Positions 9,325 to 18,506 of a stretch of DNA of 64,000 bases are shown here, piece after piece. The notes beneath the pieces are model-generated. The model worked only from the letters and a program-made list of their open reading frames with translations, did not search any database and was not told the origin of the DNA. A program made the translations under genes and the position numbers. Each line of letters starts with the position of its first letter. The first letter of the stretch is position 1. Location of the stretch: assembly GCA_963764505.1 (NCBI GenBank), contig CAVXSP010000001.1, forward strand, positions 2,418,001-2,482,000. Direction: 5' to 3'. The DNA is from CAVXSP01 sp963764505 (GTDB taxonomy: Bacteria > Acidobacteriota > Vicinamibacteria > Vicinamibacterales > SCN-69-37).

Positions 9325-9545
9325 CGCCGTCGATCACGCGGGCCTGATCCTGTGGTGTCAGCGCCGCGTAGAACGGCAGTCTCGGGAGCCTTCCGCTGAC
9401 GTCCACGGTGCCAGGACAGTCGGCGCTCGGGTCGAGGCGCCGCCCCATCGGTGAGAGGTGCAGCGGCAGATAGTGAAAGACGCTCGGCGTCCGGCCAGCC
9501 AGCCAGGCCCGTCCGGTAGCGCCGCCAGATGCCTGCGCGCACTCG
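9299..9545 (-). pseudogene. DegT/DnrJ/EryC1/StrS (WecE-like) aminotransferase, C-terminal remnant
   Basis: Minus-strand frame ending at 9299 reads VFHYLPLHLSPMGRR, then DVSGRLPRLPFYAALT, the characteristic C-terminus of dTDP-4-amino-dideoxyhexose aminotransferases such as WecE. Just upstream in another frame is GIWRRYRTGLAGW, which matches the preceding family helix (IWxRY). About 40 residues between them are missing, and no PLP-binding core is present. This is a broken gene remnant. The rest of the gap up to 9817 shows no convincing gene. A plus-strand reading frame at 9458-9790 has no recognisable similarity. Confidence 0.75.
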
Positions 9546-9817
9546 CCAGTCCTCGCATGTGGGCGCTCCTCTGCGAGAGCGAGGCGCCGCCCCTCGGAAT
9601 GCTTGTGCTCGATGCGGCGGCCGGATTCGCGCGTCCGAACGTCCTGGGCCGCGCATTCGACTGGGGACCAGGCGCCCTGCGCTCCGAGGCGTATCGAGCG
9701 CGAATCGCCTGCGCGCGCGCACGAGTGATTCGCAACAAGACCGCGCTCAACCGCGAGTACCGCCGTATCCCCCAGCCGTCGCTTGGATGACCGGGACGGG
9801 CAGGCCATGCTCGCCGC

Positions 9818-11561
9818 TCATCGCCGAAACGCCGCGCTCGCGTACGTCGCCTTTCCGCCGACGACCGTCAGCAGCGGCTCGATGTCCTTGATCTCGTCGA
9901 CGGGGCACGCGAGCAGGTCCTTCGAGATCACGACGAAGTCGGCCAGCTTGCCCGGCTCGATCGATCCCTTGCGCTGCTCCTCGAAGGTCAGCCAGGCGCC
10001 GTTCAGCGTCCACATGCGGAGCGCCTGCTCGCGCGTGACGGTCTGATCCGGCTCCAGCACGCTGCCGTCCACCGTTGTCCGGGTGACGGCCATCCACATG
10101 CCGAAGAAGGGATTGAACGGATTGATGGCCGTCCGCGAGTCGAGACCGACCATGTGGTCGGAGCCTCCCGCGACGATCACGCCCGCCTGCCAGAGCGACC
10201 GGAGCGGCTGGAAGTCGCGCATCCGTGCGCCGAACACGTCCTTGATGACGCCGCCGTCGAAGTGCAGCCAGGCCGGCTGCACGTCGAACGCCACGCCCAT
10301 CCGGCCGGCCCGCGCAATCGCGCGCGCGTCGGGGAAGTTGGCGTGCGTGACGGTGAAGCGGCGGCCTGCGATCGGATGGTCGCGATCCGCCGCCTCGTAC
10401 GCGTCGAGCAGAGCGTCCAGCGCGCCGCCGCCCGTGACGTGCGCGGTCATCTGCCAGCCGAGATCGTTCGCGGCGCGCGCAATGGCGACCAGGTTCTCGC
10501 GGGACACCGACAGCACCCCGCGGTACTCGGGGTCGTGATACCCGTAGATATCCGTGTGATCGCCATACGGCTCGCGCAGATACGCCGTCCCGATGAGAAT
10601 CCCGCCGTCGGCGAAGACCTTCAGCGGCCCGACGCGAACCCACTCGTCGCCGAGCCCCGTCACGAGCGGCAGCCGTTCGATTTCCTGCCGGAGCCCGTCG
10701 GCCGTTCCCTGGCCGCTGATGACGTACGTGACCGACGTCCTCACCGTCAGCTCGCCGCGGTTGCGGAGCTCCTGGTAGACGCGCAGACCCTCCGGACCCT
10801 CGCTGCGGTCGATCGTGCTCGTCAGACCGACCTCGCTGTACTTCTGCTGCATCGTCTTCAGGGCCCAGACCATGTCCTCGTGGGTCATCGGGCGCTGACG
10901 CCGAAGCGCGCCGAGGAGCTGGGGCGCGCCGAGGATCAATCCGGTCGGTTCGCCCCTGGCGTCCTTGATGATCTTGCCGTTGGCCGGCTGCGGAGTGTCG
11001 CGGGTGACGCCGAGTTGCCGCAGCGCGGACGAGTTGAGCACGGAACCGTAGCCGTTGTCGGTCATCGCCGGCCGATCCGGTGCCGCCTCGTCGAGATCGG
11101 TACCGCGTCGGATATCGGTGCTCGACCAGCCGCGTCGAGTACACCTTCGGCACGAAGATCACCCGTCCCGGCGGCGTCGCGGCCGCCCGCTCGCGGATGA
11201 AGCTGAGGATCTCCGGGATCGATCGCATGACCGGGACGACGCCGTCGCGCTGGCTGAGCGCCGCCGTGATCGGATGGGTGTGACTGTCGATGAGACCGGG
11301 CAGGACCGTGCGCCCGCCCAGGTCGACGAGCGCCGTCGACGGGCCGGCGAGGGCGCGCACCTCGGCCGTCGTGCCGACCGCGAGCAGCCGGTCGCCCCGT
11401 ACGGCCAGCGCTTCGGCCTCGGGCCGATCGGCCCAGAGCGTGACGATGTGGCCGTCGTAGTAGACGGTGTCGGCGGTCGCCTGCACGGCGGGCCCGCGGA
11501 CGGCCGCCGCGGCCACCACGGCGGACGCGAGCAGCGCCACGATCAGCAGACGGCGAATCAT
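9818..11561 (-). CDS. Exported amidohydrolase (YtcJ-like Amidohydro_3), one frame break
   Basis: The start at 11561 gives a signal peptide followed by the N-terminal amidohydrolase segment (YYDGHIVTLW, GGRTVLPGLIDSHTHP), where HTH is the first metal motif. The frame then changes near 11100 and continues from TDNGYGSVLNS to the stop at 9818. That part includes VFADGGILIG, GWQMTAHVTGGGA, FTVTHANF and GGSDHMVG, the remaining metal-site motifs. Joined, it is about 580 residues, normal for YtcJ-type enzymes. A single extra base in the GCGGTACC stretch would explain the break. Substrate unknown; it may be the first hydrolytic step for the neighbouring catabolic genes. Confidence 0.82.
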
Positions 11562-11611
11562 CGCGTCCTCCCGAACGACGAGCGACGAGCGTCAGTTGCG
11601 GACGACGCCGG

Positions 11612-12527
11612 TCAACTGTATCTGACGGCGATCTCCTTCAGTCGCCGGAGGGCCGCCGGCACTTCCGCCGTCGGATCGCCGGTCGCCTCGAACTCGAGCC
11701 CGAGGTACCCCTTGTAGCCGCCGGCGACGAAGAGCTTCAGCACGCGATCCCAGTCGAACGGCGAGCGTTTGTTGTCGTTGTCGTTCGCGACGGTGGTCTT
11801 GAAGTGCGAGCTGACGGCGTACGGGACGGCCATCTCGATCTGGCCGTAGACATCCGGCGGGCGGAAGTTGCCGATGTCGAGGTTCATCCCGGCCCACGGA
11901 TGGTCGGCGCGCTTGACGATCTCGACCGTCTCCTTCGCGTGTGCCGTGATGCCGCCGTCGTCCTCGACGCCGAGGAAGATACCCTGCGCGCCGGAGATGT
12001 CGGCGCCCTGCTTCAACGTCTCCGCCGCGAAGTCGATCGCCTGCTCGAGCGTCGCGCCGGCAGGCGTCTGGCCGCCGAACACCCGGATGTGCGTCGCGCC
12101 CAGCTTCTGCGCGACACCGACCCACTTGCGCACGTCGGCGAGCTGCTTCTGACGCAGCTCCGCCGTCGGCTGCGCGAGCGTGATGCGCGTCCCGACGCTG
12201 TAGATCTCGACGCGGTTCTTCCACGCGAGACGGCGGAGCGACAGCAGGTACTCGTCGGGCGGGCCGGGCGGGAGCCAGGACCGAGGTCAGATCGATCCCG
12301 TCGGTGCCCGTCTCGACGGCGATGCGGATGAGGTCCTCGTAGCGCATCGTCTTGTCCGCGAGCGCCTTCTGATACGAGTAGGCGACGAGGCCCGTGCGAT
12401 ATCGACCCTTCGACGGCATGTTCGCGGAGGCCTGGGGAGCCGGCGAGGCAAGAAGGCCCGGCGCGGCCGCGGCCGCCGCTGCGGCGGCGGCGGCGCCGGC
12501 TGTCGTGAGGAAGTCTCGGCGATTCAC
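11612..12527 (-). CDS. Tat-exported sugar phosphate isomerase/epimerase (AP endonuclease 2 fold), one frame break
   Basis: GTG start at 12527 with an AAGGAG ribosome site 6-11 bases upstream. The N-terminus NRRDFLTTAG plus an alanine run is a twin-arginine signal. The body continues as GLVAYSYQKA and TGTDGIDLTS. A frame change near 12280 then gives PDEYLLSLRRLAWKNRVEIY, KLGATHIRVFGG, GMNLDIGNF and GYLGLEFEATG. These are the TIM-barrel motifs of the xylose isomerase-like family that interconverts sugars or cyclitols at a divalent metal site. Joined length is about 305 residues. It is divergent from the oxidoreductase at 12589, so the 61-bp spacer must hold both promoters. Confidence 0.82.
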
Positions 12528-12588
12528 GCGTGGCTCCTTCCCTGTGGGTCTGGGCCCGGAGGCCCGGGGCCTGTATTCTAATGCGCCG

Positions 12589-13839
12589 ATGAGCGAGAAC
12601 AGCGTCCTTCGCCCCCTCGATGTCACGATCGTGGGCGGGGGCATGATCACGCGTGATCAGCTCCTGCCGTCGCTCTACCATCTCGAGCGGCTCGGCGTCG
12701 TGAACGGGATTACGGTCTGCGCGCGGCGCAGCGGCACGCTGGGCGCGCTCAAGGAGGATCCGGAACTGAGGGCGGCATTCCCGCGCGGCGACTTCACGTC
12801 CAGTCCGCCGTTGTCGGAGCCGGCCGACCGGGTGCACGGCGATGCGGCTCGGCGCGCCATGGGCGGGATGCCGCCGCGCCAGCTCGTCGTCGTGGCGGTG
12901 CCCGACGCGGCGCACTACGAGCTCGTGATGGCGGCGCTCGAACTGGACCAGCACGTCCTGTGCGTGAAGCCCCTGGTCCAGTCGCACGCGCAGGCGGTCG
13001 AGATCGCCGCCGTCGCGGCGTCGAAGGGGCTGTTCGTCGGCGTCGACTACCACAAGCGCTTCGATCGGCGGGCCCTCGTGGCGCGGCGGCAGTACGGCGA
13101 GGACCGGTTCGGCCGGTTCGTCATGGGCGAGGCGCGGCTGCACGAGCCGTACGGCTATCGCCGTTCCAACTTCCAGAACTGGTTCACCTGCGACCAGGCG
13201 GATCCGTTCACCTATGTGGGCTGCCACTACGTCGATCTCGTGCACTTCATCACCGGTCTGAGGCCCGTTTCGGTGTCGGTCGACGCCGTCAAGGGGAGGT
13301 TTCCGAACGGCAACGACGGCTACCTCTGGTCGAGCGGCCGCGTGCGGTACGAGAACGGTGCGCTGCTGACGGTCACCGACGCCCTCGGGTACCCGGACGA
13401 GGCGGCCGGCAGCAACGACCAGGGCCTCGTGATGTACTGCGAGGGGGACGGCCGGAGCGGGATGATCCACCACGACGACCACGACCGAGGCGTGCGCTAC
13501 AGCTATCTCGAACCCGACGGCGGTACGCGGTATCGGTACGTGAGCCCGGACTACTTCCGCCTCGTGCCCTGGGAGGGCGAAGGCCTCCGCCCGATCGGGT
13601 ACGGCTACGATTCCATTGCGGCGCTGGTCGAGACGGTGCGCCGGATCGAATGGGACACCGCAGGACTGGACGAGGGGGCCTCGCTCGCGCGGCGTCGTCA
13701 TCTCATCCGCGACGTCGAGCGTGCGGGCTTCCTCGCGACGCCGGCGGCCAAAGCCGGCAACGAACTGGTCGTCGAGGCGGCGAGGCTCTCGATTGCCAAT
13801 GGAGGCGCGCGGGTCGAGCTTCGCGCCCTGAACCGCTGA
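12589..13839 (+). CDS. Gfo/Idh/MocA family oxidoreductase
   Basis: A 416-residue protein from ATG 12589. The N-terminal NAD(P)-binding segment reads VTIVGGGMITRDQ. The family Lys-Pro motif appears as CVKPLVQ, and YVGCHYVDLVHFITG supplies the catalytic-region Asp and His of the C-terminal domain. Such enzymes oxidise sugars, inositols or amino-cyclitols with NAD(P). The stop precedes the aminotransferase ATG by five bases, so co-transcription with the next genes is likely. Substrate cannot be assigned. Confidence 0.88.
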   Translation: MSENSVLRPLDVTIVGGGMITRDQLLPSLYHLERLGVVNGITVCARRSGTLGALKEDPELRAAFPRGDFTSSPPLSEPADRVHGDAARRAMGGMPPRQLVVVAVPDAAHYELVMAALELDQHVLCVKPLVQSHAQAVEIAAVAASKGLFVGVDYHKRFDRRALVARRQYGEDRFGRFVMGEARLHEPYGYRRSNFQNWFTCDQADPFTYVGCHYVDLVHFITGLRPVSVSVDAVKGRFPNGNDGYLWSSGRVRYENGALLTVTDALGYPDEAAGSNDQGLVMYCEGDGRSGMIHHDDHDRGVRYSYLEPDGGTRYRYVSPDYFRLVPWEGEGLRPIGYGYDSIAALVETVRRIEWDTAGLDEGASLARRRHLIRDVERAGFLATPAAKAGNELVVEAARLSIANGGARVELRALNR

Positions 13840-13844
13840 TCCGC

Positions 13845-15227
13845 ATGGCCGAATACGACCTCACGCCCGTTCGCGTTCCGAAGGTGCGGACCCGGTTCCG
13901 AACGATCCGCACGCCGATTCCCGTGCCCCAGTCGCTCCCGCTCTTCCGGGAGCTGGCGCGGTCCGAGCCGCGCGCGATGGCGGGGCAGCCGCCGATCGTG
14001 TGGCACAAGGCCGACGACTTCACGATCTCCGACCGCTGGGGCAACCGGTGGATCGACTGGTCGTCCGGCGTGCTGATTGCGAACGCCGGCCACGGCCGCC
14101 GGCCGATCGGTCGGGCGATCAGGAAGCTGGTCGATCGCCCCCTGCTCGCCACCTACGTGTTCCCGCACGAGGGGCGGGCCGTCCTGACGCGGATGCTCCG
14201 CGAGATCTCGCCCGATCCGAGACGCTACCAGGTGTTCCTGTTGAGCACCGGCAGCGAGGCCGTGGAGAACGCGATCAAGCTGGCGAGGACGTACGCGCTC
14301 GAGAGGCACGGGCGGACGCGGCACGTCATCGTCTCGTTCCAGAATGCGTTCCACGGCCGGACGATGGGCGCGCAGCTCGCGGGCGGCATGGAGCGCCTCA
14401 AGACGTGGCTCGGCGACCGGGATCCGAGCTTCGTCCAGGTGCCGTTCCCGGACGGGTACAAGACGCGGGACGTCTCGTTCGACGGATTCGTGCAGGCGCT
14501 CGCGGCGGCGCGCGTCCGACCCGAGGCGATCGCGGGCGTGCTGACCGAGACGTTTCAGGGCGTCGGGCCGGACTTCATGCCGGTCGCGTACGCGCGCGCG
14601 CTCGAGCGATTCTGCCGCGATCACGACATCGTCCTCATCATGGACGAGGTGCAGGCCGGGTTCGGACGGACCGGCCGGATGTTCGCCTACGAGCACTACG
14701 GCGTGACGCCGGATCTCATCGCCTGCGGCAAGGGCATCACCTCCTCGCTGCCGCTCTCGGCGGTGATCGGCCGGGCGGACATCCTGGGGCTGTACGGGCC
14801 CGGGTCGATGACCTCGACGCACTCGGCGTCGCCGCTGGCGGTGGCGGCCGCGATCGAGAATCTCAAGCTGATACGGAAGGAGAAGCTCGTCGCCCGGGCG
14901 GCGCGGCTCGGCGCCATCCTCAATCCCGCGCTGCGGCGGATCCAGCGGCGCCATCCGCGCGTGCTCGGGTGCGTCCACGGGCGGGGCCTGGTCGCCGGGA
15001 TCCAGGTCGTGAAGCCCGGCACGCGCGATCCGGACCCGGCGCTGGCCCAGCGCGTCAACGTGGCGTGCTTTCAGAAGGGACTGCTGATGTTCGCCCCCGT
15101 GGGGATCGCAGGCGAATGTCTCAAGATCGCGCCGCCGCTGACGATCTCCGAGGCGGCGCTGCGCGAGTCGATCGGCGTCTTCGAACAGGCGGTGGAGGAG
15201 GTGCTCGCAGCATGCAGCTCGACGTAG
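13845..15227 (+). CDS. Class III PLP-dependent aminotransferase
   Basis: A 460-residue protein from ATG 13845. Class III features are all present: STGSEAVENAIKLAR (cofactor phosphate), HGRTMGAQ, IMDEVQAGFGRTG with the PLP aspartate, CGKGITSSLPLSAV with the Schiff-base lysine near residue 297, and TSTHSASPLA. It probably moves an amino group between an omega-amino compound or amino sugar and a keto acid. It sits between an oxidoreductase and an MFS carrier, whose start it overlaps by 16 bases, which suggests translational coupling. Confidence 0.9.
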   Translation: MAEYDLTPVRVPKVRTRFRTIRTPIPVPQSLPLFRELARSEPRAMAGQPPIVWHKADDFTISDRWGNRWIDWSSGVLIANAGHGRRPIGRAIRKLVDRPLLATYVFPHEGRAVLTRMLREISPDPRRYQVFLLSTGSEAVENAIKLARTYALERHGRTRHVIVSFQNAFHGRTMGAQLAGGMERLKTWLGDRDPSFVQVPFPDGYKTRDVSFDGFVQALAAARVRPEAIAGVLTETFQGVGPDFMPVAYARALERFCRDHDIVLIMDEVQAGFGRTGRMFAYEHYGVTPDLIACGKGITSSLPLSAVIGRADILGLYGPGSMTSTHSASPLAVAAAIENLKLIRKEKLVARAARLGAILNPALRRIQRRHPRVLGCVHGRGLVAGIQVVKPGTRDPDPALAQRVNVACFQKGLLMFAPVGIAGECLKIAPPLTISEAALRESIGVFEQAVEEVLAACSST

Positions 15228-16546
15228 CGGCCCGGCCCCCATCCGCGCGCACGGGCACGTTCGACGGCGTCACGCCATACCAGTGGCTCGTCGTGATTGT
15301 CGCGTCGTGCGGCTGGCTCTTCGACTGCATGGACCAGCGCATCTTCATCCTGGCGCGGACCTCGGCCCTGCAGGAGCTTCTCCGCGGCCGCCCGGAGGCG
15401 CTCGCGTCCATCAACACGTACGCGGGCTACGCGACGACCTCGATGATCCTGGGCTGGGCCACCGGCGGGATCATCTTCGGCGTCATGAGCGACAAGATCG
15501 GGCGCGTCAAGACGATGGTCGCCACGCTGCTCGTCTATTCCGGGTTCACCGGCCTCTCCGGGCTGGCGCAGACCTGGACGGACTTCACGATCTATCGCTT
15601 TCTCGTCGGTCTCGGCGTAGGCGGGATGTTCGGCGCCGCGACGACGCTCGTGGCGGAGAGCGTGACGCCGCAGTTCCGGACCGTGGCGCTCGGCGCCCTG
15701 CAGGCGCTGTCGGCGACCGGCAACATCATCGGGTCGCTGGTCAGCCTGTGGGTCCCGCCCGGCGCGCCCGGCTTCATCGGCCCCTACGCGGGCTGGCGCG
15801 CCCTGTTCTTCGTCGGCGTGCTGCCGGCGCTCCTGATCGTGCCGACCGTGCTCCTGCTGCGCGAGCCGGAGTCCTGGCGCGAGGCGAAGGCGGACGCCGC
15901 GGCCGGCCGCGCGCGCAGACCCGTCGGCTCCCTGGCGGAGCTGTTCCGCGATCCGCGCTGGCGGCGCAACACGCTCATCGGACTGTTTCTCGGCGTCTCG
16001 GGAATGATCGGCCTCTGGGGCATCGGGTTCTTCTCGCCGGAGCTGATCTCGACGGCGCTGCGCGGCGCGCCTCAGCCGGTCGTCGACCGCGTGCGGTCGT
16101 GGGGCACGGCGTTCCAGGACGTCGGCTCGTTCTTCGGCATGGTCGTCTTCACGTTCGTTGCGGCTTACGTCAGCCGGCGCTTCGCGTTCCTGTTCGCGCT
16201 CCTGCTCGGCATGGCGACGACCATGTTCGTGTTCAAATCGCTGCAGACGGCGAGCGACGCCTACTGGATGCTGCCGGTGATGGGATTCGCGCAGCTGTCG
16301 GTGTTCGCCGGGTATTCGATCTATTTCCCCGAGCTGTTCCCGACCAGACTCCGGGGCACCGGCGTGGGATTCTGCTACAACACGGTGCGCTACCTTGCCG
16401 CGCCCGCGCCCATCGTCTTCGGGTACCTGGCGACGCTGATGTCGTTCCGGACGGCCGCGATGCTGATGGCGTCGGTGTACCTCGTGGGCGTGGTCGCGCT
16501 CCTGTGGGCGCCGGAAACGAAGGGCCAGCCGCTGCCGGAGGGATAG
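15212..16546 (+). CDS. MFS transporter, sugar/organic acid type
   Basis: A 444-residue protein beginning at ATG 15212 inside the 3' end of the aminotransferase gene, with GGAGGAG upstream as ribosome site. It has about twelve hydrophobic segments. The conserved loop after helix 2 reads GVMSDKIGRVK, and the helix 4-5 region (YRFLVGLGVGGMFGAA) is typical of the major facilitator superfamily. It is most likely a proton-coupled uptake carrier for the substrate of this cluster. Confidence 0.88.
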   Translation: MQLDVAARPPSARTGTFDGVTPYQWLVVIVASCGWLFDCMDQRIFILARTSALQELLRGRPEALASINTYAGYATTSMILGWATGGIIFGVMSDKIGRVKTMVATLLVYSGFTGLSGLAQTWTDFTIYRFLVGLGVGGMFGAATTLVAESVTPQFRTVALGALQALSATGNIIGSLVSLWVPPGAPGFIGPYAGWRALFFVGVLPALLIVPTVLLLREPESWREAKADAAAGRARRPVGSLAELFRDPRWRRNTLIGLFLGVSGMIGLWGIGFFSPELISTALRGAPQPVVDRVRSWGTAFQDVGSFFGMVVFTFVAAYVSRRFAFLFALLLGMATTMFVFKSLQTASDAYWMLPVMGFAQLSVFAGYSIYFPELFPTRLRGTGVGFCYNTVRYLAAPAPIVFGYLATLMSFRTAAMLMASVYLVGVVALLWAPETKGQPLPEG

Positions 16547-16552
16547 GAAGAA

Positions 16553-16598
16553 AGCCAGAAGCCAGAAGCCAGAAGCCAGAAGCCAGAAGCCAGAAGCC
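16553..16598. repeat. Intergenic heptamer tandem repeat (AGCCAGA)n
   Basis: About six and a half perfect copies of the 7-bp unit AGCCAGA fill the 55-bp gap between the MFS gene and the next oxidoreductase. There are no spacers. Confidence 0.92.
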
Positions 16599-16601
16599 CA
16601 C

Positions 16602-17615
16602 ATGCGAATCGGCATCATCGGCACCGGCGCGATCGCGAACCTGCACGCCCGCGCCTACAGGAACATCGATTGGCAGGTACGCGTGTGCACGGACGAAACG
16701 GCCGAGAAGGGCCGGAGCTTCGCCGCCGAACACGGCGCGGCCTTCGTGGGCAGCTACCAGGAAGTCTGCCGCCACCCGGACGTCGACGTCGTGGACGTCT
16801 GCACGTTTCCCGACTTCCGCCTGCAGCCGCTGATCCTGTGCGCCGAGGCCGGCAAGCACATCCAGGTGCAGAAGCCGATGGCCATCGAGCTGGAGACGGC
16901 GCGTGAGATGATCGCGCGCGCGCGCGACGCCGGGATCGTGCTGAACGTCGTGAGCCAGCACCGATTCGACGACTGCAGCCGGTTTCTCGCCGAGGCGATT
17001 CCGGCCGGGCGTCTCGGCAGGCTCCTCCAGTGCGACGCGTACGTGAAATGGTGGCGCTCGGACGAGTACCACGCGCGGCCGATCAAGGGCAGCTGGGCGA
17101 CCGAAGGCGGCGGAGCCCTCATCAACCAGGCCATCCACCAGGTGGACCTGCTCCGCTGGCTGGCCGGCCCGGTCCATGAGCTGTACGCGACGTGGCAGCT
17201 CGGCGCCGTTCACACGATGGAGTCCGAGGATGTCGTCAACGCCGTCGTGCGGTACGCGAACGGCGCGAGCGGCGTCATCCAGGCGTCGACGGCGCTCTGG
17301 CCCGGTTACTCGGAACGCGTCGAGATCCACGGGACGAAAGGCACCGCGATCGTCTCGGGCGACAGGCTGACGGCCTGGGACGTCCGCGGGGACGAGGGCG
17401 ATCCGCCGCCGCTTGCGCGGGAGGTCAAATCGGGATCGTCGGATCCGATGGCGATCTCGCTGGAGCCGTTCGAGCGCCAGTTCCTCGATTTCGGCCGCGC
17501 GATCGCCACACGCGGCGCGCCGCTCGTCTCGGGCGAGGAGGGCTACCGGGCCCTCGAGGTCGTCCAGGCGATCTATCGGTCGTGCCGGACGGGCGAGAAA
17601 GTGAGGCTCACGTGA
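16602..17615 (+). CDS. Gfo/Idh/MocA family oxidoreductase
   Basis: A 337-residue protein, ATG 16602. It has the N-terminal Rossmann motif IGIIGTGAIANLHARA, the catalytic Lys-Pro motif QKPMAIE, and the C-terminal signature GGGALINQAIHQVDLLRWLAG. This is a canonical member, about 20 percent shorter than the paralogue at 12589. Likely an NAD(P)-dependent dehydrogenase for a sugar or cyclitol intermediate. Its TGA overlaps the GTG start of the next gene by four bases, so the two are translationally coupled. Confidence 0.92.
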   Translation: MRIGIIGTGAIANLHARAYRNIDWQVRVCTDETAEKGRSFAAEHGAAFVGSYQEVCRHPDVDVVDVCTFPDFRLQPLILCAEAGKHIQVQKPMAIELETAREMIARARDAGIVLNVVSQHRFDDCSRFLAEAIPAGRLGRLLQCDAYVKWWRSDEYHARPIKGSWATEGGGALINQAIHQVDLLRWLAGPVHELYATWQLGAVHTMESEDVVNAVVRYANGASGVIQASTALWPGYSERVEIHGTKGTAIVSGDRLTAWDVRGDEGDPPPLAREVKSGSSDPMAISLEPFERQFLDFGRAIATRGAPLVSGEEGYRALEVVQAIYRSCRTGEKVRLT

Positions 17616-18481
17616 ATCGGCTGGGCGCGATCACCGACGAATTCTCACCCGATCTCGAGACCGCCCTCGACGCGATGACGGCCGCCGGGCTGACCGGCGC
17701 CGAGCTGCGCGTCATCGACGGGCGCAACATCGTCGAGCTGTCGGAGCCCGAGCTGGATGCGGTCCGGGCCGCCGTGGAGAGGCGCGGCATGGCCGTCATC
17801 GGCATCGCGTCTCCCGTCCTCAAATGCGTCCTGCCGGACGCGCCTCCCGTCGACAGCCGGTTTCAGCAGGACATCTTCGGATCGAGCTACACGATCGACG
17901 ATCAGTCGAGGCTCGCCGAGCGGGCGCTCCGTGCAGCGGCCCGGACGGGCGCCGGCCTGGTGCGCGTGTTCTCCTACTGGCGGACGACCGATCCGCAAGC
18001 ATGCTTCGGCAGGACGGCGGGGGCGCTGCGCGAGATCGCCGCAGAAGCGGCGCGTCGGGGCATCGTCGTCGGCCTCGAGAACGAGCCGGCGTGCAACGCC
18101 GGCACCGCCGCAGAGACCGCGCGGCTGCTCGAGCTCGTGGACCATCCCAATGTGCAGGTCGTCTGGGACCCTGCCAACGCGCTGGTGGCCGGCGAAGTGC
18201 CATATCCGGACGGCTACGCCCGCCTGCCGGCCCGGCGGATCGTCCACGTGCACGTCAAGGACTGCGCCGCGCGGGCCGACCATGTGCCGGAGTGGGGACC
18301 GGTCGGAGAAATGGACGTCGACTGGCCGGGCCAGCTCCGGGCGCTCGCCCGCGACGGGTACCGAGGATGGCTGAGTCTGGAGACGCATTGGCGCGGGCCG
18401 TCGGGCGACAAGCGGGACGCGAGCACGATCTGCGCGCACAATCTGAAAGACCTGACGGCGGAGTTCGCCGTTGGCCCATAG
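17612..18481 (+). CDS. Sugar phosphate isomerase/epimerase, xylose isomerase-like TIM barrel
   Basis: A 289-residue protein with GTG start at 17612 (GTGA overlap with the upstream stop). Motifs VGLENEP, VVWDPANAL, IVHVHVKDC and GWLSLETHWRG place metal-binding Glu, Asp and His residues as in the AP_endonuc_2 fold. No signal peptide, so cytoplasmic, unlike the Tat-exported relative at 11612. It probably acts with the oxidoreductase just upstream on a keto-sugar or inosose intermediate. Confidence 0.88.
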   Translation: MNRLGAITDEFSPDLETALDAMTAAGLTGAELRVIDGRNIVELSEPELDAVRAAVERRGMAVIGIASPVLKCVLPDAPPVDSRFQQDIFGSSYTIDDQSRLAERALRAAARTGAGLVRVFSYWRTTDPQACFGRTAGALREIAAEAARRGIVVGLENEPACNAGTAAETARLLELVDHPNVQVVWDPANALVAGEVPYPDGYARLPARRIVHVHVKDCAARADHVPEWGPVGEMDVDWPGQLRALARDGYRGWLSLETHWRGPSGDKRDASTICAHNLKDLTAEFAVGP

Positions 18482-18506
18482 AATCTCGACCGAGGAGCAC
18501 GACCCG

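Noticed and set aside
9458..9790. Plus-strand 110-codon frame
   Set aside because: Overlaps the aminotransferase remnant, no similarity, atypical Arg/Ala bias.
16553..16598. CRISPR-like array
   Set aside because: Direct repeats of 7 bp with no spacers and no cas genes nearby; a simple tandem repeat.
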